Positions 43,148 through 52,119 of a stretch of DNA of 64,000 nt are shown here, in pieces. The DNA is from Allobosea sp. LC85 (GTDB lineage Bacteria > Pseudomonadota > Alphaproteobacteria > Rhizobiales > Beijerinckiaceae). The stretch is taken from assembly GCF_000735605.1 (NCBI RefSeq), contig NZ_JPKG01000046.1, positions 62,001-126,000 on the forward strand, given 5' to 3'. The notes under the pieces are model-generated. The model did no database searches and was not told the DNA's origin. It saw only the letters and a program-made list of their open reading frames with translations. Position numbers and translations under genes: made by a program. Every line of letters starts with the position of its first letter. Position 1 is the stretch's first letter.

Positions 43148-44221
43148 TCACGCGTATTGGCGGACGTCCGGCACAAAAAAAGCGTGGCTCATCATGCTGC
43201 GCGTGATAGCCTCTTTGTTAGCCCGCGTCCACTCGACAGTGCGGCGAATGCCTTCCTCATGATCCACCTCGGCCAAGAACCCGAGCTTTTCGCGCGCCTT
43301 GTTCGTCGCAGCAAACCGCTGGCCGGAGCGATCCCAATCTCGTGCGGGCGTTAGTGCGATCGGCGTGGCGTTTCCTGTTAGACGATTGATGCGCTCGGCA
43401 AGTTCGCGAATGCTGATCTCGACTCCGGAGCCGAGATTGTAGATTTCGCCGGGGTCGCCCTTCAGCGCACAAGCCTTCAGCCCACGCGCCATATCTTCGA
43501 CGAAGATAAAGTCCCGCGTGGCTACGCCACCATTCTCGACAGGCAAAGCCTCCCGATGCAGGGACTTCCAGATGAAGGTTGGGGTAACGTTTCGCCAGAC
43601 AGTGGCCGGCGTGCCGCGCCAACGACCGGCGCCCAAAATCTCACCTGGACCGTAAACGTTCTGAAAACGCGCCTTGACGAACGGCATGCCGAAGCGGGTG
43701 AAATAGTAATTCCCATACATCTCGCCTATCAGTTTGGAGATGGAATAGGGACTGTCATGGTAAAGAGAGACCGGGGCGTCTTCTGTCGTGGCAGAGGCGC
43801 CATCGAAGGTCTTCGTAGCAACAGCACAACCAGCTGCCGAATAAACAACCTTCTTCAGCGTCCTAATATCCTTTAGGCGATCGAACAGCTTGAGGCTGGT
43901 GAGCGTGTTGTTTTCGTGATCCATCAGAGGATCATGAATCGAGGACTGATTCCCGTGGAAACATGCGAGATGGTACGCGTAGTCGAGATCGTCGTCGATT
44001 TCGCTCAGGATCCGTTCGTTGGTAATCGAACCAGCGACCAGCCTAACCGCCGGATCCGCGTGGACGTTCATCGGATCGGCTGAGAGAAAACTGTCGACGA
44101 TCGTGAGTTTGCGCGGCTTATCCCGCAGGATAAGGCGTACGAGATTAGACCCGACAAATCCGGCCCCCCCGACGACGAGCACATTCTGGTCGGTGAAATT
44201 AGCTAGCGGCGAGGATTTCAT
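43148..44221 (-). CDS. NAD-dependent sugar epimerase/dehydratase (extended SDR)
   Basis: A 357-residue SDR with NAD-binding VVGGAGFVGSNLVRLIL, catalytic Tyr and Lys in YSISKLIGEMYG, and the substrate region FQNVYGPGEILGAGRWRG. The active-site Ser region is AAGCAVA rather than the usual S-S-V/T form, so the catalytic Ser/Thr has to be supplied differently or the reaction is unusual. The substrate is a nucleotide-activated sugar; which one cannot be told. It lies just before the exporter genes on the same strand (69-bp gap). Confidence 0.85.
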   Translation of the reverse strand: MKSSPLANFTDQNVLVVGGAGFVGSNLVRLILRDKPRKLTIVDSFLSADPMNVHADPAVRLVAGSITNERILSEIDDDLDYAYHLACFHGNQSSIHDPLMDHENNTLTSLKLFDRLKDIRTLKKVVYSAAGCAVATKTFDGASATTEDAPVSLYHDSPYSISKLIGEMYGNYYFTRFGMPFVKARFQNVYGPGEILGAGRWRGTPATVWRNVTPTFIWKSLHREALPVENGGVATRDFIFVEDMARGLKACALKGDPGEIYNLGSGVEISIRELAERINRLTGNATPIALTPARDWDRSGQRFAATNKAREKLGFLAEVDHEEGIRRTVEWTRANKEAITRSMMSHAFFVPDVRQYA

Positions 44222-44369
44222 GACGTAATTGCTCCGGTATTGTTTCTGTCAGGCCTGATGCCGCGCACTTTCGATTGAATTGTCCCAGTAGATCGCCGGG
44301 CCAGATTCAATTATCGACACCTTGACATCCGAAACGGATTGAATGCAGTACCTTGAATGGCTTTGGAAC

Positions 44370-46223
44370 TTATCCGCCATACGGTACAGCTAGCGTTCGA
44401 TCGAGGACCATGCGACACCACAACGCTCCCCGATGATCTCTGCGCTTACTCTGATGCTCTGCATTCCAGCCTCGGAAGACACCATCATCAAGCCCGGCGA
44501 TCGGGCGCCAAGGCGAGGCCTTCATCTCGCGAAGCCATTGCGAAACCGGAATGCCGAAGCCCTTTTTACGGCGTTCGAGGATGCTATCGGGGATCACCCC
44601 CTTGAGAGCTTCCTTCAGGATCCACTTGGTCGTCCCATTGCGGAATTTGACGTGGGAAGGAAGACGCTGGACATACCTCACCAAGCCCTCAGCTAGGAAC
44701 GGAGCCCGGATCTCGAGGCTGTTCATCATTCCGGCCCGATCGGACTTCACCAGGATGTCGTCGGGGAGATACAGGTTGGTATAGAATTCCAGCGTTCTGT
44801 CGACGGTATCGCCTGCACCTGAGCGATCCCACAAGGCAATGGCATCTTCATAAAGCTCGTCAATTGAGATCCGCTGCCCGAATATCCGCGCAATATCATC
44901 CGGCTCCAGCGCGGCCAGCCAAACCGGGTTCCAAACCGACGGCGAATAGGACATGCCGCGCAAGGCGCGATTAAGCTTGAAATCGAAGCTCATATTCGCA
45001 TCAGAAACAGGTAGACGCGCCGCAATCATACGCAGTGCGGCGTGGATTGGCCGCGCAACCGCCTTCTTATAGATGCTTGCGATCCGCAGGGCCTTGAACG
45101 GGTCGTAGCCCGCGAACAATTCGTCACCGCCGTCGCCGCTAAGGGCCACCTTCACATGTCTTGAGGCCTGAGCCGCGAGGAGATGGGTGGGAATAAGGGA
45201 CGGGTCGCCCAACGGCTCGCCCAAAGCATCCAGAATCCCGGGGGCCGCGTTGCGCATGAAAGCAACATCACATGTGTGCACGTGGTGCGACGCGCCCAAA
45301 TGTCGAGCGATTGCCTCTGCGTAGGCTGACTCGTCGTAGCTCGGCTCATTGAATCCGATGGTGAAAGTGGAGATCGGAGCCCGCTCCGAAGCGAATGCCG
45401 CAATCGCGCTGCTATCGATGCCGCCGGACAGAAAAACGCCCAGCGCAACATCACTTTCTAGCCGCGATGCAACCGCTTCGCGCAGAAGCATGCGGACGTG
45501 TTCAATCCAATCCGCCTCTGTTCCTTCAGGCGGCCGGCCATGTTCAATGGCGAACTGCCAATAGCGTCGTGCCCGCGTCTCGCGGCTCTCAATTGTGTAG
45601 GTCAGCGTTGATCCAGGCAGGAGCTTTTCGACATTGCGATACGGTGTCGAGCGGCCTGGCAGAAACGAATAGGCAAAGAACTTACGCAGCGAGGCCTCGT
45701 CAGCAGGCAAGGTCGCGACGCTCGGATGCTGCCTGAGGCTGGCCAACTCGGACGAGAAGACGAACCCGTCCGCCCCCGCGTGAAAGAAGAGGGGCTTTTC
45801 GCCAAAACGGTCTCTGCCCAAAAAAAGCGTGCCGCGCCGCGCGTCGTGGATCGCGAACGCGAACATGCCTTCGAGACGTTCGACCACCGCCTCGCCCCAC
45901 GCGGCGTAACCGCGCAGGATGACCTCGGTGTCGGAATGGTCCGTGAAAAAGCGCTCTCCGGTCGCCTCAAGCGCGCGTCTCAGGGCGTGATGGTTGTAGA
46001 TTTCTCCGTTGAAGACGATCGTACAGCCAGCCTCATCATAGACCATGGGCTGACGTCCACCGGCTACATCAATGATCGCCAGGCGCGTGTGGCCAAGGTG
46101 AACGCGCTGAGTTTCGTGCGAGAAGCTGCCCGTCCCATCTGGCCCACGGTGGGCAAGTGCCTGGGTCATGCGGGCGAGATCGCGTTCCGTCCCCGCCCCG
46201 ACGAAGCCGGCTATGCCGCACAT
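44370..46223 (-). CDS. Asparagine-synthetase-like amidotransferase (copy 1)
   Basis: A 617-residue AsnB-family protein. The glutaminase domain starts with the nucleophile Cys2 (MCGIAGFVG) and has AHRGPDG and FNGEIYN; the synthetase domain has the ATP loop SGGIDSS (266-272) and ALSGDGGDELFAGY. Canonical AsnB makes asparagine, but in glycan clusters these proteins often amidate sugar acids. The start at ATG 46223 is fixed by Cys2. It follows the GT2 gene by 4 bp. Confidence 0.9.
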   Translation of the reverse strand: MCGIAGFVGAGTERDLARMTQALAHRGPDGTGSFSHETQRVHLGHTRLAIIDVAGGRQPMVYDEAGCTIVFNGEIYNHHALRRALEATGERFFTDHSDTEVILRGYAAWGEAVVERLEGMFAFAIHDARRGTLFLGRDRFGEKPLFFHAGADGFVFSSELASLRQHPSVATLPADEASLRKFFAYSFLPGRSTPYRNVEKLLPGSTLTYTIESRETRARRYWQFAIEHGRPPEGTEADWIEHVRMLLREAVASRLESDVALGVFLSGGIDSSAIAAFASERAPISTFTIGFNEPSYDESAYAEAIARHLGASHHVHTCDVAFMRNAAPGILDALGEPLGDPSLIPTHLLAAQASRHVKVALSGDGGDELFAGYDPFKALRIASIYKKAVARPIHAALRMIAARLPVSDANMSFDFKLNRALRGMSYSPSVWNPVWLAALEPDDIARIFGQRISIDELYEDAIALWDRSGAGDTVDRTLEFYTNLYLPDDILVKSDRAGMMNSLEIRAPFLAEGLVRYVQRLPSHVKFRNGTTKWILKEALKGVIPDSILERRKKGFGIPVSQWLREMKASPWRPIAGLDDGVFRGWNAEHQSKRRDHRGALWCRMVLDRTLAVPYGG

Positions 46224-46227
46224 CCCG

Positions 46228-47271
46228 TCAAATCCGATCCAGGTTGATCGTCGTTCCGACAATGTAGTGTGTCCGGCCCTGCGATTCAAAATACGTTCGC
46301 ACGAGCACTTCGCTAATAAGACCCAGCAGGATGCACATGGTGCCGCTCATAAAGCCCATCACGAAAAGCAGTGGAAGTGGGGTCTGAATAAAGGCAATGC
46401 CCTCGGAATACTTGAGGAACACGGCGTAAATTCCTGCAAGGAAGGCCACGATGAAGAAAAGCATGGCGATAAAACCAAAGACATAGATTGGCTTGGCTTG
46501 GTATTTTGTTAGGAAGCGCACTAGGATCAGGTCAAGGACGACCTTGAAGATGCGGTTCATTCCGTACTTCGAGACGCCGAACTCGCGAGCGCGGTGATTG
46601 ACGGGAAGTTCGGTGACGCGGCCACCCTGCCAGCTCGCGAAAATCGGAACGAAGCGGTGAAGTTCGCCATAGAGCCTGACGCCGGACAGAACATCGCGCC
46701 GATAGGCTTTCAACGTGCAGCCATAGTCGTGCAGCTTCACGCCCGAAACCCAGGAGATGATCCGGTTGGCGATCCAACTCGGCACTTTCCTGACGAAGAG
46801 CTTGTCCTTGCGGTCCTTGCGCCAGCCGGAGACCACGCCGAACCCCTCGTCTAGCTTCTGCAGCAATCGCGGGATGTCGGCCGGATCGTTCTGCATGTCC
46901 CCGTCCATGGGAATGATGATATCGCCGCTGGAGAAGTCAAAGCCGGCCATCATCGCAGCTGTCTGCCCGGCGTTTCGCCGGAGGTCCACGACCTTGACAC
47001 GCGGATCGCGCGAGGCGATCTCGCGGATGAGGGCACCCGTCCGATCATGGCTGCCGTCGTTGACAAGGATGATCTCGAACGTCCGCTCCGCCAGTTCCAT
47101 CGCCTGGAGAACCTCGGCGACCATTGCAGGGACATTTTCCTCCTCGTTGAAGAGCGGAATGACGATCGACAGCTGGATGCCGCCACCGGCCTGCCGCGCG
47201 TCAACGCTCTCATCGCGAAGGCTGTTATCCGGCTGCCCGGTTCCGTCGGGCAAACGTCCGTAAAACGTCAT
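46228..47271 (-). CDS. Glycosyltransferase family 2, polyprenyl-phosphate type (GtrB/ArnC-like)
   Basis: A 347-residue inner-membrane enzyme expected to load a sugar onto undecaprenyl phosphate. The GT-A part has LSIVIPLFNEEENVPAMVAE, LVNDGSHDRTGALI, PMDGDMQNDPADIP and VVSGWRKDRKD; two C-terminal membrane helices follow (FGFIAMLFFIVAFLAGIYAV and LLFVMGFMSGTMCILLGLIS). ATG 47271 is chosen; TTG 47331 with GAGG 8 bases upstream would add 20 residues. It is next to a large polytopic protein that could use its product. Confidence 0.9.
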   Translation of the reverse strand: MTFYGRLPDGTGQPDNSLRDESVDARQAGGGIQLSIVIPLFNEEENVPAMVAEVLQAMELAERTFEIILVNDGSHDRTGALIREIASRDPRVKVVDLRRNAGQTAAMMAGFDFSSGDIIIPMDGDMQNDPADIPRLLQKLDEGFGVVSGWRKDRKDKLFVRKVPSWIANRIISWVSGVKLHDYGCTLKAYRRDVLSGVRLYGELHRFVPIFASWQGGRVTELPVNHRAREFGVSKYGMNRIFKVVLDLILVRFLTKYQAKPIYVFGFIAMLFFIVAFLAGIYAVFLKYSEGIAFIQTPLPLLFVMGFMSGTMCILLGLISEVLVRTYFESQGRTHYIVGTTINLDRI

Positions 47272-47352
47272 CGTCACCACATTCTCAGGAATTGGACGGA
47301 AGGGAATATTCCGGCCTCCCTTGGCAGGCAAGCCCCTTTCCTCGATCGGGCC

Positions 47353-49368
47353 TCAGGTTCCCGGCTTGCGAAAGGAATAACCCGCAGCACCCAGCCTGTC
47401 GCCTCGATAGATCCACGCCAGATCGTAGCCGCGGAAAGAAACGCGATAATCTGGCTCGATCGGCGGCACCGCGAAGAAATTCTGAATCAGGTAGAGCCGG
47501 TTGACGATGTAGTAGTCGGCTTTGCTGTCGAGCACCTTGCCGGAATCGAGCGGCAGCACCTTGATGGCGTGGCGCCCAGGCCAAAGGCCGGATGACATCA
47601 TGTGAAGCGTGAGATCTCTGCAGGCGACGCCTTCCAGTTCAGGCGCTCCCGAGCGGCATTTCGCTTCCAGCATCTTTCCGGCGATCATGATGTCCTCGCC
47701 CCATCCCATCCAGGACGGGTTGAGGCGCCCGGGCTCTGCTTTTCGCGCGTCGCCATAGGTCAGCCACAGCGGCCGGAACGCAGCAAAGAGCGGCCGGAAC
47801 GGCGCGATCTCGACAAGCAGAGCAAGGAAGAACAGCGCCGTGACCAGATGGCCGTAGATCCTGCGCTGCATCGGCCGCAGCAGGGCGAGGCCGAGCAGGA
47901 TGAGGGCGCAGGCCAGAAGCCCGAGACTCAGATTGAAATAGCGATGCGCGAAAGGAACCCCGCCGAGAGCCGCTAGGATCGGCAGCGGCAGGGAGAGGAG
48001 GCTGAGGACGAGAGCAGGCTTGAGCGCTGGATCGAGCGCGCGGCGTGTCACCAACGCCAATCCCGAAGCCACCAGACCGCCAGCGCCCGCCGCCCATAAT
48101 ACGGACGGAACCGCCGCGACCGTGACGGCCAACGCGTACAGGACGATTTCGAGATGATGCTGCGTTGGGGACGAAGCCCCCGTATGCAGTGTGACGAGAT
48201 TGAGCTCTTGCAACAGCACGCCGTCGAAGACGGGCCGCGGATGATAAGGGGCCCAATATCCCTGAACCGTCAGCAGGCCGAAGGTGCCGAGGCCGAAAAC
48301 AAAAGCCGGCACGAGTGCAGCAGCCGCATAGACGAACCAAGGCGGCGTATCGAGCCGCCGAAGCCACGCAGATGCGGGTGAAGCCGGTATCGCGATGAGG
48401 CCGGCGGCCGCGCTGACCAGAACAGCCGTCGCGAGCGCGATGACCGACCGGTGGGCAAGGATCGTCTCGATCGGGAGCAGGTATTTGAGAGGAACCCAAA
48501 GCCAGCTTGAGAACGCATCCACGGCGGTAGACCAATAGAAGTGCGGCAGGACAGGCGGGCCGCTCAGCCAAAGAAGCGCCCGCAGCACCAGGCCGATCGC
48601 CATTGCAATCACGACATAGGTCGCCGCCGAGATAGCGGCTCGGACGAAACGGCCCGTCATCCGGTCTTCCTGCGCGCCACGGGTGACGCCAATCGCGATG
48701 ATCGCCGCCAGCAGGATCGGCCCCGCCGTCAGCTTCTCCTGCGCGGCGATCACTGCTGCGATGAAAGCCTGCTTGAGCCAGATCGCGTCGCCCTCAGCCA
48801 CCGCCTTGAGCATCATCAGCACCGCGACGATGCCGAGGCCCGACGAGACGATGTCGTAGTTGAAGGTCTTGAGAGCGAGCTGCACGGTCGGCAAGGTCAG
48901 GATACCGGCGAAGGCAAAAGCCAGCGGCACCTGCGATCCCTGTCTCGAAAAGCCAGCAAACTGCAGCAGGAGCCGCGCAATCAGGATTGCGACGCCGCCT
49001 CCGATCAGCCACCACAGGGCCTTCAGCAACATCCGGATCGCATCTGCACTCAGGCCGGACGCTTCGAGGATGCGTGTCAGGGGCAGAGAGATCGGCAGGC
49101 TGGCGCCGAAGACGCCGAGCATCACCTGATCCATGGCGCGGTTATCGGCGGTGAATAGGCGAATGAAGATGCCGACTTCGTCCATCGTGAGGAACTGGGT
49201 CCCCTCGGCCGCCGTCAGGAACAGGACCGGGGTCACGATCAGCAGAGCGATCCAGCCCGGCGCTGTCGGCGCCCGCTCGCGTAAGAACCAGCCGAAGAGC
49301 CCGAGCAGGAGAAGGGCGCACGCGATCTCAAGCCCGTTGATCCCCAGCCATGGTATCGCCTTCAGCAT
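47353..49368 (-). CDS. Large polytopic membrane protein, GT-C-like
   Basis: A 671-residue protein with roughly a dozen membrane helices in the first 500 residues and a soluble C-terminal part of about 150. An early loop carries acidic residues (LTMDEVGIFIRLF), placed where GT-C glycosyltransferases such as ArnT keep a catalytic Asp. The C-terminal part (YYIVNRLYLIQNF) is likely periplasmic. Its partner at 46228 makes polyprenyl-linked sugar, so periplasmic transfer of that sugar is a reasonable guess. No named family is recognised. Confidence 0.6.
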   Translation of the reverse strand: MLKAIPWLGINGLEIACALLLLGLFGWFLRERAPTAPGWIALLIVTPVLFLTAAEGTQFLTMDEVGIFIRLFTADNRAMDQVMLGVFGASLPISLPLTRILEASGLSADAIRMLLKALWWLIGGGVAILIARLLLQFAGFSRQGSQVPLAFAFAGILTLPTVQLALKTFNYDIVSSGLGIVAVLMMLKAVAEGDAIWLKQAFIAAVIAAQEKLTAGPILLAAIIAIGVTRGAQEDRMTGRFVRAAISAATYVVIAMAIGLVLRALLWLSGPPVLPHFYWSTAVDAFSSWLWVPLKYLLPIETILAHRSVIALATAVLVSAAAGLIAIPASPASAWLRRLDTPPWFVYAAAALVPAFVFGLGTFGLLTVQGYWAPYHPRPVFDGVLLQELNLVTLHTGASSPTQHHLEIVLYALAVTVAAVPSVLWAAGAGGLVASGLALVTRRALDPALKPALVLSLLSLPLPILAALGGVPFAHRYFNLSLGLLACALILLGLALLRPMQRRIYGHLVTALFFLALLVEIAPFRPLFAAFRPLWLTYGDARKAEPGRLNPSWMGWGEDIMIAGKMLEAKCRSGAPELEGVACRDLTLHMMSSGLWPGRHAIKVLPLDSGKVLDSKADYYIVNRLYLIQNFFAVPPIEPDYRVSFRGYDLAWIYRGDRLGAAGYSFRKPGT

Positions 49369-49377
49369 GGCATCCTC

Positions 49378-50322
49378 TCAGACCGCCCGCGGCGAGGATC
49401 GGGTGGTCTGATCGAACAGCAGCACGATGCCGGCAATGATGCTCGCAGCCAGAATCAGGAAACGTGACAGGAGCGAGAATGCGATGGCCTTCTCGTTCGG
49501 CACCCCCATCGAGACGAGGACTGCGATGTAACTCGCCTCTTGGAGGCCCAGACCGTTGAGGCTGATCGGCAACATGACGATCAGGGTGATGAAGCCGGCG
49601 ATCCCCGCCAACTCCATATAGCTGACCGGGATGCCCATTTCTCTGGCGATCAACCACTGGGCCAGGATCGAGACGCCAACATTGGCTAAGGAGAGCAGCA
49701 GCGCGCCAAGCACGAGGTAAGGCTTCTCTATGAGCACCAGGAACGGGGCCGCGCCCCGTGCGAGCGCCCCAACGAAGCGGGCCCGAAACATGAAGAGCAG
49801 CAATCCGACGGCAATGACCGCTAGGCCAAGGATTACCGCGAGCCATTCGAGCTCGGCGGTCGTCACCAGGCGGAGCGAGAGCGGCAAAGTCGAGACGGCT
49901 ACGAGCACGGAAAGAGAGATCAGATTGCACAATCGGTCGATCACCAGCGCCCCTGCGGCAGTTGACAGCGGGATACCGGCCTTGTTCAGCTTGAACGCCC
50001 TGACGACATCGCCGCCGACGCTGCCCGGCAGGAAATTGCCCCAGAAATAGCCGACCCAGGTGGTCAGCAGCGCCTGGCGCCAGCCGAGGCCCGGGGTCAG
50101 CAGAAAAAGCCGAAGTCCGCCGAATATCTGAGCGGAGGCGAAGATCAGCACGCAGCCGGCGAGCAGCACGAGCGAGGTGCTGCGAAGGCTGCCCCAGACC
50201 TCGCGATCGATTGAGGTGACGATCCAGCCGACCAGGAGCAGCGTCACGGCCGCCTGGATGGCTTTCGCCCAGCGCGATGCCAGTGCGGCGCGTAGCCGTA
50301 TTGCGAAGCGTTGGAAGTTCAC
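49378..50322 (-). CDS. Lysylphosphatidylglycerol-synthase-type integral membrane protein (UPF0104), flippase-like
   Basis: A 314-residue protein with about eight membrane helices and the UPF0104 signature GNFLPGSVGGDVVRAFKLNK, followed by LPISLNGLGLQEASY. Relatives include the membrane half of MprF and proteins of glycan clusters thought to move lipid-linked intermediates. GTG 50322 overlaps the stop of the methyltransferase by 4 bases (GTGA). It precedes the GT-C-like gene by 9 bp, so the two probably cooperate at the membrane. Confidence 0.82.
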   Translation of the reverse strand: MNFQRFAIRLRAALASRWAKAIQAAVTLLLVGWIVTSIDREVWGSLRSTSLVLLAGCVLIFASAQIFGGLRLFLLTPGLGWRQALLTTWVGYFWGNFLPGSVGGDVVRAFKLNKAGIPLSTAAGALVIDRLCNLISLSVLVAVSTLPLSLRLVTTAELEWLAVILGLAVIAVGLLLFMFRARFVGALARGAAPFLVLIEKPYLVLGALLLSLANVGVSILAQWLIAREMGIPVSYMELAGIAGFITLIVMLPISLNGLGLQEASYIAVLVSMGVPNEKAIAFSLLSRFLILAASIIAGIVLLFDQTTRSSPRAV

Positions 50323-51074
50323 GCCGGCCGCTCCGCCGCCGTCGCGGGCGGCATGGCGGGGCGAGCGGTGCCGGGAGCTTTCGGGGTGAGCACCGCATTG
50401 ACGGTCTGGGCGAACAGGCCCGAGCGATCCAGCCGGTCGAGCATGCGGCACATCGAGAAGACCGCAGCGGCCGGCAGGGTCACCAGCCAGGGCGCCTTTC
50501 GCGTCCAGAACAGGCCCGCCCAGACGAGCGAGAAAGCCTGCCCGAACGCATGTGCCATCCCTCCGGACACGTTGATCTCGACGATATCGAGGTCGGCCGC
50601 CTCGGCCAGCCGCTCGATGCCATGACGCGTGAAGCGGAAATAGTCGTGCGGCGCGTCATGGAGATAATACAGGAACGGCACCGAGAGGATGACGCGCCCG
50701 CCAGGCGCGAGAATCCGGCGGAACTCCGGCAGCACGCGCCAGGGCTCGGGCGTGTGCTCGATGACCGAACAGCAGAAGATGGTATCGACGCTCGCATCCC
50801 TGAGCGGGATGCCGCCCTGAAGGTCGGCCGTGAAGGCAAGGTCCGGATGCGCGGGCACATAGTCGGTCGCGAGATAATGCGAGCTGCGCCGTGCGAGAAG
50901 TTCGCGCCAGGCGAGTCGGCCGGCGCCAGCATCCAGAATACGGCCCTTCGCATGACGTTCGATCAGCGGCACGAGCTCCCGTTCGATCGAAAGATGATCG
51001 ACGGCAATGCGCCAGAACAGTTTGCTGCCAATCGTCTCGGCACAAGCCTTATGCCAGCGCGCCTTCAAGGACAC
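50319..51074 (-). CDS. Class I SAM-dependent methyltransferase
   Basis: A 251-residue Methyltransf_11-type protein with RILDAGAGRLAWRELLARR, YLATDYVPAHPDL and FCCSVIEHTPEPWRVLPEFR, then RILAPGGRVILSVPF. The C-terminal about 80 residues include a hydrophobic hairpin (FSLVWAGLFW, LVTLPAAAVF) that may touch the membrane, suggesting a lipid-linked substrate. GTG 51074 is the start; it overlaps the next gene by 4 bases. Confidence 0.78.
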   Translation of the reverse strand: MSLKARWHKACAETIGSKLFWRIAVDHLSIERELVPLIERHAKGRILDAGAGRLAWRELLARRSSHYLATDYVPAHPDLAFTADLQGGIPLRDASVDTIFCCSVIEHTPEPWRVLPEFRRILAPGGRVILSVPFLYYLHDAPHDYFRFTRHGIERLAEAADLDIVEINVSGGMAHAFGQAFSLVWAGLFWTRKAPWLVTLPAAAVFSMCRMLDRLDRSGLFAQTVNAVLTPKAPGTARPAMPPATAAERPA

Positions 51075-51117
51075 AGTGCGAACTCCGACTCGTGATCGTC
51101 CGTTGCCCCGCTGGCCT

Positions 51118-52047
51118 TCACAGGCCGGAGGCCGGTGCAGCAGGCTTCTTGCGGAAGGTCAGGATGATCGGCGTTTCCCAGTGCAGCAGCTTGCCGACCT
51201 TGATCAGCAGCGGCACGACACGCAGCTTGTGGAAAATGCGGAGGATCGACTTGAGGCGGCCAAGTGCAGAGTACTCCGAGAAGCCGAGGCCGGTCACCCG
51301 CTCCTCCCAGACATCGGTTCCCCAGCCGAGGATGTCGATCCGCGGCCCCAGCGGCGCGATCCAGCGCTCGACCTTCCCGCGCGAGACGAGCTGCAGAGTG
51401 TCGATGAAGTCGGGGTCGCGGCCGAGCGCACGCACGTAGAGCTTGCCGAGCCACGCCGGCAGATGCGGCAGCCACAGAATGCCGTAATGCCCCTCCCACC
51501 AGGAGCCATAATTGGGAACGACGATCTGCGCGACGCCACCGGGCTTCAGCACGCGGACGATCTCCGCGAGAACCTTGGGCGGGACGTTCACGTGCTCGAG
51601 CACATTGGTCGAATAGACCACGTCGAAATGATCGTCAGGGAACGGGATCGCCTCGCCGACGCCATAGCGGACCGCCTCGGCATCGACGCCGGCGGCTTTC
51701 AGGATATCGTATGAGAGCTTGAGCGAGCCTTCATACTCGTCATCGCCCGGCTCGATGCCATAGGCCTCGATGCCGAACTTCTTGCGGGCGACGCTGGTCG
51801 TCAGGCCAATTCCCGAACCGACCTCGAGCATCCGCTTGCCGCGCAACGGCTCTCCAACCGCTATCTCCAGCATGGCGAGCTGCTCAGCCGAACGCTGCTC
51901 GTTCAGACTGTCATGCGTCATCTGCACGACATGCTGGGGGCCCGCCGCGACACTGCCGAAATTGCGCTCGTAGATCGGGAACAGGCGCTGATAGAAAGCG
52001 TCCCTGGCCGCCTCGTCGAACAGGGCCGGGCCTTCATGCATCGACAT
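51118..52047 (-). CDS. Class I SAM-dependent methyltransferase
   Basis: A 309-residue methyltransferase with RMLEVGSGIGLTTSVARKKF, AYGIEPGDDEYEGSLKL and FDVVYSTNVLEHVNVPPKVL, then VLKPGGVAQIVVPNYGSW. The N-terminal about 70 residues are a helical extension and the C-terminal part ends with a basic segment. It probably methylates a sugar of the surface polymer; no closer assignment is possible. Confidence 0.8.
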   Translation of the reverse strand: MSMHEGPALFDEAARDAFYQRLFPIYERNFGSVAAGPQHVVQMTHDSLNEQRSAEQLAMLEIAVGEPLRGKRMLEVGSGIGLTTSVARKKFGIEAYGIEPGDDEYEGSLKLSYDILKAAGVDAEAVRYGVGEAIPFPDDHFDVVYSTNVLEHVNVPPKVLAEIVRVLKPGGVAQIVVPNYGSWWEGHYGILWLPHLPAWLGKLYVRALGRDPDFIDTLQLVSRGKVERWIAPLGPRIDILGWGTDVWEERVTGLGFSEYSALGRLKSILRIFHKLRVVPLLIKVGKLLHWETPIILTFRKKPAAPASGL

Positions 52048-52119
52048 CGTCTCGTCCGTTCGGTTCAGGTTTCGCGTCCGGCCGGGATATGCCCGGCCGG
52101 CCGTCGACGGGCTCGTCCT

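Noticed and set aside
44370..46223. Primary asparagine synthetase
   Set aside because: The protein family fits, but the presence of four copies inside a glycan locus makes a role in amino acid synthesis less likely than glycan amidation. I therefore gave no asnB symbol.
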